DNA from: DAOPXV01 sp035352535
GTDB lineage: Bacteria; Muiribacteriota; UBA9980
Length of the DNA: 21,199 nucleotides
Direction of reading: 5' to 3'
NCBI GenBank assembly: GCA_964545075.1
Contig: CAZJFS010000068.1
Span: 1 to 21,199 of the forward strand
Shown here: piece by piece, positions 9,297 through 16,145 of the stretch
Layout: every line of letters begins with the position of its first letter
Position numbering within the stretch: the first letter of the stretch is position 1
Position numbers and translations under genes: made by a program
Notes under the pieces: generated by a model
What the model was told of the DNA's origin: nothing
What the model saw: only the letters and a program-made list of their open reading frames with translations
The model's database searches: none

Positions 9297-9329
9297 AAAA
9301 CCGCCCGCGTAATATGCGCGGACGGTTTT
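9297..9329. terminator. Bidirectional rho-independent terminator
   Basis: A 13-bp stem with one C-A mismatch: AAAACCGCCCGCG (9297-9309) against CGCGGACGGTTTT (9317-9329), with a 7-nt loop. On the minus strand it continues T-T-T-T-T-T-A-T-T-T, so it mainly closes the Ala-rich gene. On the plus strand it can close the HEAT gene. Confidence 0.85.
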
Positions 9330-9364
9330 CATTTATAGATAAAAGTTATTTACTTAACGAGTAA

Positions 9365-9823
9365 TTACTTTGTTTCCGGAGCTTTAGGAGCTTCAGGAGC
9401 TTTAGGAGCTTCAGCGGCTTTTTCAGCAAAAGCGGAGATAACGAAGAGTTTTACTTCAACGTCTTTTTCTTTTTCTGTAACGAATGTGCCTTTGAATTCG
9501 AATGTTTTGTCAGCGAATTTTTCGATTTTTTCGATTTCAGCAACTTTTGCGTCTTTTTTTACAGCTACGGCTTCTTTGCCTTCAACAGCTATTGTAACTT
9601 TTTCAGCAGCAACAACGAGTTTGCCAACTACTACTTCTTCTGTTACAGCGGCAGCAGGAGCAGCGGGAGCTTCAGCGGCTTTTACTTCAGCAGCAGGAGC
9701 AGCGGGAGCGGGAGCAGCAGCAGCGGGAGCTTCGGGAGCTTTAGGAGCTTCCTGAGCAATTGCAAAACCCATTGAGAATACGAATGCGAGAACGATTGAA
9801 ACTACTAACAGTGTCTTTTTCAT
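9365..9823 (-). CDS. Ala/Pro/Lys/Glu-rich secreted protein, probably highly expressed
   Basis: 152 residues. ATG is at 9821-9823 with AAGGAG about 8 nt upstream. The signal peptide ends A-I-A|Q at residue 23. An Ala/Pro-rich linker (24-60) leads into a compact beta-rich, Lys/Glu-rich domain (about 62-132), then a short tail of A-P-K/E repeats (139-150). The domain has alternating Val and Lys (V-V-V-G-K-L ... V-E-V-K-L-F-V-I) and looks OB-fold-like, but I do not recognise the family. Codon use is strongly biased to GCT, GTT, ACA, AAA and GAA, whereas neighbours favour GCC and GCG for Ala. Together with its consensus promoter, structured leader and strong terminator, this points to an abundant periplasmic or surface protein. 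Function unknown. Confidence 0.85.
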   Translation of the reverse strand: MKKTLLVVSIVLAFVFSMGFAIAQEAPKAPEAPAAAAPAPAAPAAEVKAAEAPAAPAAAVTEEVVVGKLVVAAEKVTIAVEGKEAVAVKKDAKVAEIEKIEKFADKTFEFKGTFVTEKEKDVEVKLFVISAFAEKAAEAPKAPEAPKAPETK

Positions 9824-9972
9824 TAAAAGATCACTCCTTATTTAAAATTTTAGCCGCCGTTTGCACGGTCTGGCTTTTTGGCGTCTTCGCCTTTTGTGTT
9901 TGCACACAGATGCTTTTAGAGCAAGTTGCGTGCCAAAAACTTTAATTTTTTTCTTTATAAAGTTTTTGATTG
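9824..9972 (-). promoter_or_regulatory. Long structured 5' leader of the Ala-rich gene
   Basis: From the predicted RNA start (about 9972) to the ATG there are about 147 nt without a gene. In RNA order the leader contains a 10-bp AT-rich hairpin (9935-9967), a hairpin with five perfect pairs and a GCAA tetraloop (9895-9908), GGCG-AAGA-CGCC (9880-9891), and CCGT-GCAA-ACGG (9857-9868). The last is extended by AGCC/GGCT (9852-9855 with 9872-9875) across a small internal loop. The Shine-Dalgarno site follows directly. It matches no riboswitch class I can name. It could be an mRNA stabiliser, a protein-binding leader or an uncharacterised regulatory RNA. Confidence 0.5.
9935..9967 (-). promoter_or_regulatory. 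5'-terminal mRNA hairpin
   Basis: A 10-bp perfect stem (AAAAACTTTA at 9935-9944 with TAAAGTTTTT at 9958-9967) and a 13-nt loop. It begins about 4 nt inside the predicted transcript. A stem at the extreme 5' end is the arrangement known to protect mRNAs such as ompA from 5'-end-dependent decay; that role here is inferred. Confidence 0.5.
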
Positions 9973-9978
9973 TTTTTG

Positions 9979-10007
9979 ATTCTACCACACTCATTTTAAA
10001 TTGTCAA
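9979..10007 (-). promoter_or_regulatory. Strong sigma-70-type promoter of the Ala-rich gene
   Basis: On the minus strand: TTGACA (10002-10007), a 17-nt spacer, then TAGAAT (9979-9984). The -35 and spacing are consensus and the -10 differs at one base. Predicted RNA start about 9972. Confidence 0.8.
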
Positions 10008-10142
10008 GGAAAAATTGATGGTACCGCCAGCACCGTTAATTCTACATTTTAATATTTCAAGATCATCATACAAACCAAAAACGGATGGTTTCACGTTAAA
10101 AAAAATCTATTTAAGCAGAAAAGCCGATATTTTGTTAAAAGT
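10008..10142. other. Spacer without a recognised gene
   Basis: This AT-rich stretch lies between the stop of the PsbP/DcrB-like gene and the promoter of the Ala-rich gene. It holds a 5-bp inverted repeat (AAACC/GGTTT, about 10073-10092) and an A/T tract near 10100, but no convincing terminator or reading frame. Read-through from 10143 into the Ala-rich unit is therefore possible. Confidence 0.4.
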
Positions 10143-10640
10143 TCATTTCAATCTGATATTATCTTCAACTTTTTTTATATCGCTCGCATGTTTTTTAGAA
10201 ACCGCGTCAGGCGCAAAGTGGTAATAAACGAAAAAACGGTTGTGGGATGTTATCGCAGCCGTTACCATTACCGTCACGCTTGCGTCGGATGTAACGTAAC
10301 GTTTCCTGAAAGCTTTCATCCCGCTTATCATAACTTCTGAGGTCTTTTCGAGTTTAAGTTCGCCGATCTCCTTTTCAATCTCTTTTTGAGCGGCGTCTAT
10401 AGAAGCTATTAATTCCTCCGGCTTTAAAGCCATAAATGCCATCGTCATAGTTCCCTCATCGTATACCGCTTCCGCGGAAAGCTCGCATTCGGCGGTATCT
10501 ACCTTCCAGCCATCGGGCAGTTCCAGCGTTATTTTTCCACCGTCGAACGGATACGTCGCGGCCGAAAGGCAACCACAATGCGCTGTAATCAAAAAAAACG
10601 CAATAAATACCGCGGCTGTTATCTTCACATTTTTGTTCAT
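10143..10640 (-). CDS. Secreted PsbP/DcrB-like protein
   Basis: 165 residues from ATG 10638-10640. AAGGAAGG lies 10 nt upstream, and a signal peptide follows at once (M-N-K-N-V-K-I then a hydrophobic core). The frame is open to 10799, but that extension has no Shine-Dalgarno site, overlaps the promoter and would bury the signal sequence. After cleavage near A-H-C-G-C-L-S-A-A (a lipidated Cys is possible), the domain begins Y-P-F-D-G-G-K-I-T-L-E-L-P-D-G-W-K. That and the later G-M-K-A-F-R-K-R-Y and F-F-V-Y-Y-H-F strands resemble the DcrB/PsbP/Mog1 fold. No catalytic residues stand out. Role unknown; probably a periplasmic or envelope protein. Confidence 0.8.
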   Translation of the reverse strand: MNKNVKITAAVFIAFFLITAHCGCLSAATYPFDGGKITLELPDGWKVDTAECELSAEAVYDEGTMTMAFMALKPEELIASIDAAQKEIEKEIGELKLEKTSEVMISGMKAFRKRYVTSDASVTVMVTAAITSHNRFFVYYHFAPDAVSKKHASDIKKVEDNIRLK

Positions 10641-10770
10641 TGTTATATTACCTTCCTTAATGCTTACAGCACTTAAATAAAATTTCAAGCGTTTTAAATT
10701 TTTCCCGGTGTCCGGCCATTTATTTTTTTCCGCCTGCCAAGCCCGGCTACGTTTATAGTAAAATATCATT

Positions 10771-10799
10771 ATTTTAAAATAAACGCAATACTTTGACAA
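10771..10799 (-). promoter_or_regulatory. Promoter of the PsbP/DcrB-like gene
   Basis: On the minus strand: TTGTCA (10794-10799), a 17-nt spacer, TAAAAT (10771-10776). It gives a leader of about 125 nt and lies back to back with the serine acetyltransferase promoter, 16 bp away. Confidence 0.65.
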
Positions 10800-10815
10800 G
10801 ATTTTCTACTATCAG

Positions 10816-10844
10816 TTGACTAATTTCGAAATTTTTAATAAAAT
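10816..10844 (+). promoter_or_regulatory. Promoter of the serine acetyltransferase operon
   Basis: TTGACT (10816-10821), a 17-nt spacer, TAAAAT (10839-10844). Predicted RNA start about 10851, giving a leader of about 38 nt. Confidence 0.7.
10822..10833. promoter_or_regulatory. 12-bp palindrome in the promoter spacer, candidate operator
   Basis: AATTTCGAAATT is a perfect palindrome lying exactly between the -35 and -10 of the plus-strand promoter. A dimeric repressor bound there would block RNA polymerase. No known operator is matched; the half-sites are short and AT-rich. Confidence 0.4.
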
Positions 10845-10888
10845 AACCGCGATAACCAAAAATTAAACGTTAACGATCGAGGAATTAA

Positions 10889-11893
10889 ATGACAACAAAA
10901 CCAAATCCGCTTCTGATCCAAACCGCGTGCCAGAAAACGCAGGAAACCGAACTTGAAAGTATTTTTACGGCAAAACTGCCGGTTATTACAAAAGAGATAG
11001 TGAGATCGCTCGGCCGCAAAGACTCGCTCGATCACGTGGGATTTCCAATGGTGCCGTCCCATGAATCGCTTATCGAAATAATAGCGCTGATACGCGCGAT
11101 CCTTTTTCCGGGATATTTCGGCGAGCAGGAACTCGACAAACCGAACGTCGAATACTATCTGGGCGGAAAAATAATAGCGCTTTATAAAATTTTGTCGCAA
11201 CAGATAGCCAAGTGCAGGATGCACGAATGCAAAGATAAACTGAAGGTATGCTCGAAGTGTACGGCGGTCGGAAAATCCGAGGCTATAAATTTTCTTTCCA
11301 AAATACCGCGCATCCGTGAAATGCTTTCAAAAGATTGTGGATCAGCCTTAGCCGGCGATCCTGCGGCTAAATCCTTCGATGAAATAGTATTTTGCTATCC
11401 CGGATTTTACGCCATCTCCATATACCGCGTCGCGCATGAGCTGCACATGCAAAACATTCCTCTTCTTCCGCGAATGCTTACCGAATACGCCCATTCCAAA
11501 ACCGGATGCGATATACACCCCGGCGCGAAGATCGGCGAGAGCTTTTTCATAGACCACTCCACCGGCGTAGTAGTGGGCGAAACCACCGTCATCGGAAAAA
11601 ACGTCAAACTCTACCAGGGCGTGACGCTCGGCGCATTGAGTTTCCCGCGCGACAAACATGGCAATCTCATCCGCAACATTAAACGCCATCCAACGATAGA
11701 AGACGAGGTCGTCATCTACGCCAACGCCACCATACTCGGGGGCGAAACGGTCATAGGAAAAGGCGCGGTCGTCGGCGGCAACGTATGGATCACCGAAAGC
11801 ATACCGCCGAAAGCAAAAGTCGTCGTCCGCCCAAGCGAAGTTCAACAGATGATAAAGCCGGAACAAAAAAAGAAAATCAATAAAACAAAGTAA
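10889..11893 (+). CDS. cysE: Serine O-acetyltransferase (EpsC/CysE type)
   Basis: 334 residues, with GAGGA just before ATG. It transfers acetyl from acetyl-CoA to L-serine, the first step of cysteine synthesis, in the cytosol. An N-terminal helical SAT domain (about 30-190) is followed by a left-handed beta-helix (about 205-315). The catalytic equivalents of E. coli CysE are present: D208 (C-D-I-H-P), H223 (D-H-S-T-G) and H267 (K-R-H-P-T-I). Typical features include A-H-S-K-T-G and Y-Q-G-V-T-L-G-A. Length and sequence fit the longer EpsC-type enzymes. An unusual cysteine cluster, C109-x4-C114-x6-C121-x2-C124, sits before the transferase core and could bind metal. The C-terminus lacks the common G-V-P-A-R-I-V ending and is Lys-rich. 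The AAA+ gene begins 13 nt downstream. Confidence 0.9.
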   Translation: MTTKPNPLLIQTACQKTQETELESIFTAKLPVITKEIVRSLGRKDSLDHVGFPMVPSHESLIEIIALIRAILFPGYFGEQELDKPNVEYYLGGKIIALYKILSQQIAKCRMHECKDKLKVCSKCTAVGKSEAINFLSKIPRIREMLSKDCGSALAGDPAAKSFDEIVFCYPGFYAISIYRVAHELHMQNIPLLPRMLTEYAHSKTGCDIHPGAKIGESFFIDHSTGVVVGETTVIGKNVKLYQGVTLGALSFPRDKHGNLIRNIKRHPTIEDEVVIYANATILGGETVIGKGAVVGGNVWITESIPPKAKVVVRPSEVQQMIKPEQKKKINKTK

Positions 11894-11906
11894 TCAGGAG
11901 GGAAAA

Positions 11907-13217
11907 ATGGCAGATCCAAACTATAAACCGAAAAAGGTTTCTAAACTGGAAGACCTTCACATTCCCGACCGCGTGGTCGTATTTTTAATATTGTCCGTTT
12001 TGAGGGATGCAGCCACCAACGGCGAAAACGAATTCGGAATAGCCGAAAAGACCAAGATCCCCAATTTCATAATAAAACCCATAGTCCAGGAATTAAAGGA
12101 AAAGAACAAATGGGTCGAAACATTCTCGTCGCAAGCGACCGGACAGATGCACTACAGGGCGCTCGAAGCCGGCGAAAAAGCCCATAACGAAATGATGGAA
12201 AAATACCGCTACAAAAGCTATATCGCGCCGGTCTCCTTTGAAGACTACTGCAAAAGCGTCGAGGAACAGACGGGGAAATTAAACGTACACGCCACATTTG
12301 ACGACATAAACAGCATATGCAAGGCGCGCGGCCTGCACCTTTACGATGAATTCAAGATAGAACTGAAAACCCTGATCTCAAACAGAAGGCCGTTTCTGAT
12401 ATACGGCCCCCCAGGTAACGGAAAGACGGCTATCGCCGAAGTTCTTCACAACCTTTTGAACTACACGATCTACCTTCCGCACGCGTTCTATCTGAACGGA
12501 AACATCTACCCCTTCTTCGTCGACGGCGTTCACGAATCGCTTGATAGTACCATTGACAAGGAAACTCTTAAAAACTTCGACAACCGCTGGGTTTACGCTA
12601 AACCGCCAAAGATCATCGTGTGCACCAACTCGAGCGTCGATTACTTCGATATGCGCGGCCTCATAGTCCCGCCGCAGGTCCTGGCCAACCTCGGAATGAT
12701 GATCATAGACGACTTTGGCCGCAACCCGCCGAAAAACCCGAACCAAAAGAGCGCCATCGAATTTTTGAACCGCTTCATCACGCTTTTCGAATCGGAAGCG
12801 GACGTTCTCGAGCTCGATAACGGCCGCGCCAGATTCCCCGTCAAGGAAAGAATAATTTTATCGTCTAACATGAAAATGGACGACATCCTCGACCAGGCCT
12901 TCAGGCGCCGCCTTCCGTTCAATCTTCAGACCTTCAACCCGCCGTCCGACGTCGCCGAAAAGATCTTCATCGACACGGCCAAAAAACTCAGCTCGAAACA
13001 GCCAGACACCGAGCTCAAAGAAATTTTCGACCACTTCGAGGGGCTTTATAAAAAGAATAAACTCATGATCCCCGGTTCAGACGCGCGCGACATGCTCACC
13101 TACATCAAAGCCAGAAGCGACGAAGACCCGGCCAATTTCGTCATAAAGAAAGAAGCGCTCGACCTCGCATTCTCGAAACGCTACGACGTAATAAGAGAAA
13201 ATGTGAACATGTTCTAG
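11907..13217 (+). CDS. AAA+ ATPase with N-terminal winged helix
   Basis: 436 residues, with AGGAGGG at 11897-11903 and ATG at 11907. Residues about 20-98 look like a winged-helix domain (R-V-V-V-F-L-I-L-S-V-L-R then a Q-E-L-K-E-K-N-K-W-V recognition/wing segment). The AAA+ core (about 145-360) has Walker A G167-P-P-G-N-G-K-T174, Walker B M-M-I-I-D268-D269 (the second acid is Asp rather than the usual Glu), sensor 1 near N321 (L-S-S-N), and an arginine cluster R333-R335 (A-F-R-R-R) suited to an arginine finger. A helical lid follows. There is no signal or membrane segment. It probably remodels or regulates a protein target, or acts at DNA through the N-terminal domain. Linkage to cysE may be only transcriptional. 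Confidence 0.85.
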   Translation: MADPNYKPKKVSKLEDLHIPDRVVVFLILSVLRDAATNGENEFGIAEKTKIPNFIIKPIVQELKEKNKWVETFSSQATGQMHYRALEAGEKAHNEMMEKYRYKSYIAPVSFEDYCKSVEEQTGKLNVHATFDDINSICKARGLHLYDEFKIELKTLISNRRPFLIYGPPGNGKTAIAEVLHNLLNYTIYLPHAFYLNGNIYPFFVDGVHESLDSTIDKETLKNFDNRWVYAKPPKIIVCTNSSVDYFDMRGLIVPPQVLANLGMMIIDDFGRNPPKNPNQKSAIEFLNRFITLFESEADVLELDNGRARFPVKERIILSSNMKMDDILDQAFRRRLPFNLQTFNPPSDVAEKIFIDTAKKLSSKQPDTELKEIFDHFEGLYKKNKLMIPGSDARDMLTYIKARSDEDPANFVIKKEALDLAFSKRYDVIRENVNMF

Positions 13218-13226
13218 AAGCTTCGC

Positions 13227-13252
13227 TCGACCGCGACCGCGGCCGAGGTCGA
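13227..13252 (+). repeat. GC-rich inverted repeat after the AAA+ stop
   Basis: TCGACC (13227-13232) pairs with GGTCGA (13247-13252) around a GC-rich loop containing CCGCGG. It begins 9 nt after the stop codon and may slow 3' decay of the mRNA. There is no T-run, so it is not a terminator by itself. Confidence 0.35.
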
Positions 13253-13303
13253 AACTGACCGTAAAGAAAGGATAACTTTAAATAAGTTTCATCAGCCGTA
13301 ATA

Positions 13304-13351
13304 AAAAAGGGGCCGTCACCGAAAAAAATTCAGGCGGTCCCTTTTTATTTT
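13304..13351. terminator. Bidirectional rho-independent terminator between convergent operons
   Basis: A 14-bp stem with two G-T wobbles: AAAAAGGGGCCGTC (13304-13317) with GGCGGTCCCTTTTT (13333-13346), 15-nt loop. T-tracts follow on both strands. It closes the cysE/AAA+ unit (plus) and the TPR unit (minus). Confidence 0.85.
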
Positions 13352-13421
13352 TGATTTATATTATATATGCCGTCCGAATTAACCGGCAGACCCGTCGCAC
13401 GCGCCTCGATCAGGCGGTTCA

Positions 13422-14753
13422 CTATCTTATTTTTTCATATATCTCATTAGCCTGAGCGTATTCCTTGCTTTGCGGATATTTCTCCACTACCGCCTTGTAC
13501 ATGAGTTTCGCGTCTATGCCTCTGTAAAGGTCGTTGTTCAGAATATTTCCAATCCTGAGAAGCGCCGTAGGGGCATAAGAGCTCTGCGGATATGTATCCA
13601 CAAGTTTTGTGTAATATTTTATAGCCGTTTCGAGATTTTTCTTGTCGAGCTTATAATAGGTTTTCCCGCCGTCGGAACCATCCTCCATTACGATGTTTTC
13701 GTTTTTACCGACCCTTTTTTTCTTGTATTCCCTCATGTTCACTTCATATATCTGGGCGATCTGATAAGTTATGTAATCGTTCTTTTCATACGTCGGATAC
13801 GCTTCGCTCATTTTGACATATGTATCCGCCAGGTTTTTGTAGTCGCGGCTCTCTTCGTATATGCCGGCGATCTTTTTATACGATTCTATAGCGTTTTTCT
13901 CTTTCGGAAAGCGTTCGATTATCTGCTGATATGTCTTGATGGCATTTTCGGTGTCGTTTTTTTCCATGTAAAATTTAGCCATATTCATAAGTATTTCAGG
14001 CATTTTCTTGTTTTCCGGATAATTGTTGACGATTTCGGCATAGGCCTCGAGCGTTTTGTTAACGTCCTTCATCTTGGTCTCATATATCTGTTCGATGCGA
14101 AGCCTTGCGTCAACCGCGATCTGGAACCTGTAAAAATCCTTTGCAAGTCTCGTGTACGTTAAAATGGCGCCTTCATAATCGTTAAGGTTGTTCTCGTATA
14201 TCTGGCCGATACGAAAATATGCCGACGCCGCGTAACTTGTAGCAGGGTAGTCGTATGCGCATTTTTCATAATATTTAATGGCTTCGCGGTATTCCTTGAG
14301 TTCTTTTTCATAGAGCTGGCCGATCTGATAATAACCCTGCGGCGCGAAATCCGACTGAGGGAACCGATTGACCATTTCTTCGTAAGATTTAATTATGTTG
14401 TCAGTCATCAAAAGCTTGTTTTTTTCGAGCGTTTCACGCTGACACTTGCCGATTTCCAGCATCAATTCAGGAACCTTTTCGGAGTTAGGGTTTTTCTGGA
14501 TATAGCTTTTCAAAACCTCCGCCGCTTTCTCATGCGAACCTTCGCTTATCAGCTGGCGAGCTTTCTCCAGCGTCGGCGTACCTTCATATACGGCGTCCGG
14601 CGGCGGAGCATATTCGCCCACGGCTCCCGAACTAAGATCGACGACGGACGCGAACGCGCCGGCCGCATAATAGATCACTGCGAAAAGAGCTATAAAAGCC
14701 ATTAAAAACAGGCGCACTCTCAATTTTACTTTTTGTAATCTGGAAAATCTCAT
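13422..14753 (-). CDS. Exported TPR protein (CpoB/YbgF- or BamD-like repeats)
   Basis: 443 residues from ATG 14751-14753. GAGGG (14760-14764) lies 6 nt upstream of this ATG and falls between the two earlier in-frame ATGs, which decides the start. The N-terminus is basic, followed by a hydrophobic core and A-F-A|S cleavage, so the protein is periplasmic or surface-exposed. The remainder is about nine TPR_6-type repeats with consensus Y-x-x-x-V/I-x-x-Y/F-P-x-S/N and (Y/F)-x-I-G-Q-I/L-Y-E-x-x-L/M. A Lys/Gly/Asp insert interrupts the array near 350. Such repeats occur in BamD, CpoB/YbgF and related envelope scaffolds. It lies downstream of, and probably co-transcribed with, another TPR gene. The specific partner is unknown. 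Confidence 0.85.
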   Translation of the reverse strand: MRFSRLQKVKLRVRLFLMAFIALFAVIYYAAGAFASVVDLSSGAVGEYAPPPDAVYEGTPTLEKARQLISEGSHEKAAEVLKSYIQKNPNSEKVPELMLEIGKCQRETLEKNKLLMTDNIIKSYEEMVNRFPQSDFAPQGYYQIGQLYEKELKEYREAIKYYEKCAYDYPATSYAASAYFRIGQIYENNLNDYEGAILTYTRLAKDFYRFQIAVDARLRIEQIYETKMKDVNKTLEAYAEIVNNYPENKKMPEILMNMAKFYMEKNDTENAIKTYQQIIERFPKEKNAIESYKKIAGIYEESRDYKNLADTYVKMSEAYPTYEKNDYITYQIAQIYEVNMREYKKKRVGKNENIVMEDGSDGGKTYYKLDKKNLETAIKYYTKLVDTYPQSSYAPTALLRIGNILNNDLYRGIDAKLMYKAVVEKYPQSKEYAQANEIYEKIR

Positions 14754-14803
14754 GATCATCCCTCGCATTTAATTTAAAGTTGTTTTACATTGCCGTTTTA
14801 TAT

Positions 14804-16012
14804 TTATTGGTAATATATTGAAAAATAATTTATCATATCACTTATTTTGAGGTTGTTTTGAAGCATATCCGAAATGAGTTTGCGTTCGCACAGATCGACG
14901 ATCTCGGTCAGATAAGCGTCTTTTATTTTATCTCCGCCCTCCATGGCCACAAAAAGCATTTCTTCATAGGACTTTGCCGTCTCGCCGAGAATATCGAGTA
15001 TCTTCGCGTATAAAAGATGCGGCTTGTAGCTCATCTGGTCGATATGAACGGCCTTGACGCAGGCCTGTTCCGCCTGCCTGATGTCGCAGATGGTGTTCAA
15101 ATACGTTTCGGCAACATCTAAAAGCGCATCGATATTGAGCGGGTCTTCCTGCACCACTTCCTTTAATTTTATCAGCTTTTCAGCGGCTATCGATCTTTCT
15201 TCGCGCAATCGCGGAAAATCGGCCACCAGATCTTCTATGACCTGCTGAAATTCCTTGTGCTCGTGAAGCGTCATCTTCTTTCTCTGGCCAAGTCCATATA
15301 TACCTTCAGCTATCGTAAAATTTCCCATCTTTGAAGAAAGGTGGCATATTTTATAATAAGGCCTGAAATCATAGGGGCGCAGATCCATTATTACCCGCCA
15401 CTGCTCGATAGCGCGGTTATAATCCATGCATTCTTCATATAATTCGGCCAGCTTCAGACGCGCATCAAGAAAATCGCCATAAAGCGAAAGCGCTTTTTTA
15501 AGATATTCTATCGCGAGCACCTTATCATATTCACGGCATAACAGGGCAAACTGATAGCGGAGCATGGACGAAGTCGGATAAGCCTCGAAACGATTATTAA
15601 TTTCACGGACCGTTCTCAAAAGGTTGACGAATTTATTCACGAACGGCTGGTATTTTGAAAGCGGGTGCGGCTTGAATTTATAATATCTTTTTTTATTCGC
15701 TTTATTAATGTTTCTGACGAAATCCTCGACGTCGCCGCCGGCAAGCTCTGCTATCGCCAGCACGACATAGGCTTCAACCTCGACCGTGTCTGATTTTATT
15801 TCAGCTTTCATGGCCGCTATGACGGCAGGTATCGAATTTCTGTCGTTTTCGGGTATCTGTATATATTTTCTATAAAGCGGAGAATCGATGGCGCCGGCGA
15901 ATAAAGCTCCGGCCATGGCCCATAGAAACGCCGTCATAAAAATACATGTAAAAGCTATTTTATTAAAAAGTCTTATTTTTAATTGAAATTGATTATGTTC
16001 CGACAAATTCAC
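14804..16012 (-). CDS. Exported TPR-like protein
   Basis: About 402 residues. The frame opens at GTG 16010-16012 with AGAGG only 3 nt upstream. A TTG two codons later (16004-16006) has better spacing, so the exact start is uncertain. Both give a signal peptide with core F-M-T-A-F-L-W-A-M-A-G and cleavage near F-A-G-A. The mature part is helical with TPR-like pairs at about 150-250 (A-I-E-Y-L-K-K-A-L-S-L-Y-G-D-F-L-D-A-R-L-K-L-A-style helices) and 295-360 (P-L-N-I-D-A-L-L-D-V-A-E-T-Y). No enzymatic motif. The next TPR gene starts about 50 nt downstream, implying one transcript and joint envelope work. Confidence 0.82.
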   Translation of the reverse strand: MNLSEHNQFQLKIRLFNKIAFTCIFMTAFLWAMAGALFAGAIDSPLYRKYIQIPENDRNSIPAVIAAMKAEIKSDTVEVEAYVVLAIAELAGGDVEDFVRNINKANKKRYYKFKPHPLSKYQPFVNKFVNLLRTVREINNRFEAYPTSSMLRYQFALLCREYDKVLAIEYLKKALSLYGDFLDARLKLAELYEECMDYNRAIEQWRVIMDLRPYDFRPYYKICHLSSKMGNFTIAEGIYGLGQRKKMTLHEHKEFQQVIEDLVADFPRLREERSIAAEKLIKLKEVVQEDPLNIDALLDVAETYLNTICDIRQAEQACVKAVHIDQMSYKPHLLYAKILDILGETAKSYEEMLFVAMEGGDKIKDAYLTEIVDLCERKLISDMLQNNLKISDMINYFSIYYQ

Positions 16013-16089
16013 AAACCTCTTTTAATACCTCATTCATTTTAGAACGCGATATAAATATTTAAGTAAAATATTTTTCTATCTTGTGAATT

Positions 16090-16117
16090 ATTATCGGCTA
16101 AATTTTAATTTCGTGAA
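16090..16117 (-). promoter_or_regulatory. Weak candidate promoter of the TPR operon
   Basis: On the minus strand: TTCACG (16112-16117), a 16-nt spacer, GATAAT (16090-16095). The leader would be about 70 nt. The 133-nt spacer after the cyclase has no clear terminator, so read-through is also possible. Confidence 0.3.
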
Positions 16118-16145
16118 GTGAACGGAAAAATGTTCTTTTTTCAAT

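Noticed and set aside
9486..9755. Plus-strand frame of 89 codons, Ala/Ser/Thr-rich
   Set aside because: It is the antisense of the low-complexity Ala-rich gene, has no ribosome site and opposes a strong promoter, leader and terminator.
9850..9910. Possible c-di-GMP-I (GEMM) riboswitch, because of GCAAAC and GACGCC-AAAAAGCC pieces
   Set aside because: The GGGACGCAAAGCC-type core and the P1/P2 arrangement of that class are not present; only short look-alike strings match.
10641..10799. N-terminal extension of the PsbP/DcrB-like protein
   Set aside because: It would overlap the promoter, lacks a Shine-Dalgarno site, and buries a clear signal peptide that starts at 10640.
11348..11866. Minus-strand frame of 172 codons
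   Set aside because: Antisense to the conserved catalytic half of serine acetyltransferase; no recognisable domain.
13470..14162. Plus-strand frame of 230 codons
   Set aside because: Antisense to the TPR gene; no start signal and a Phe/Val/Ile-rich composition typical of reversed helical genes.
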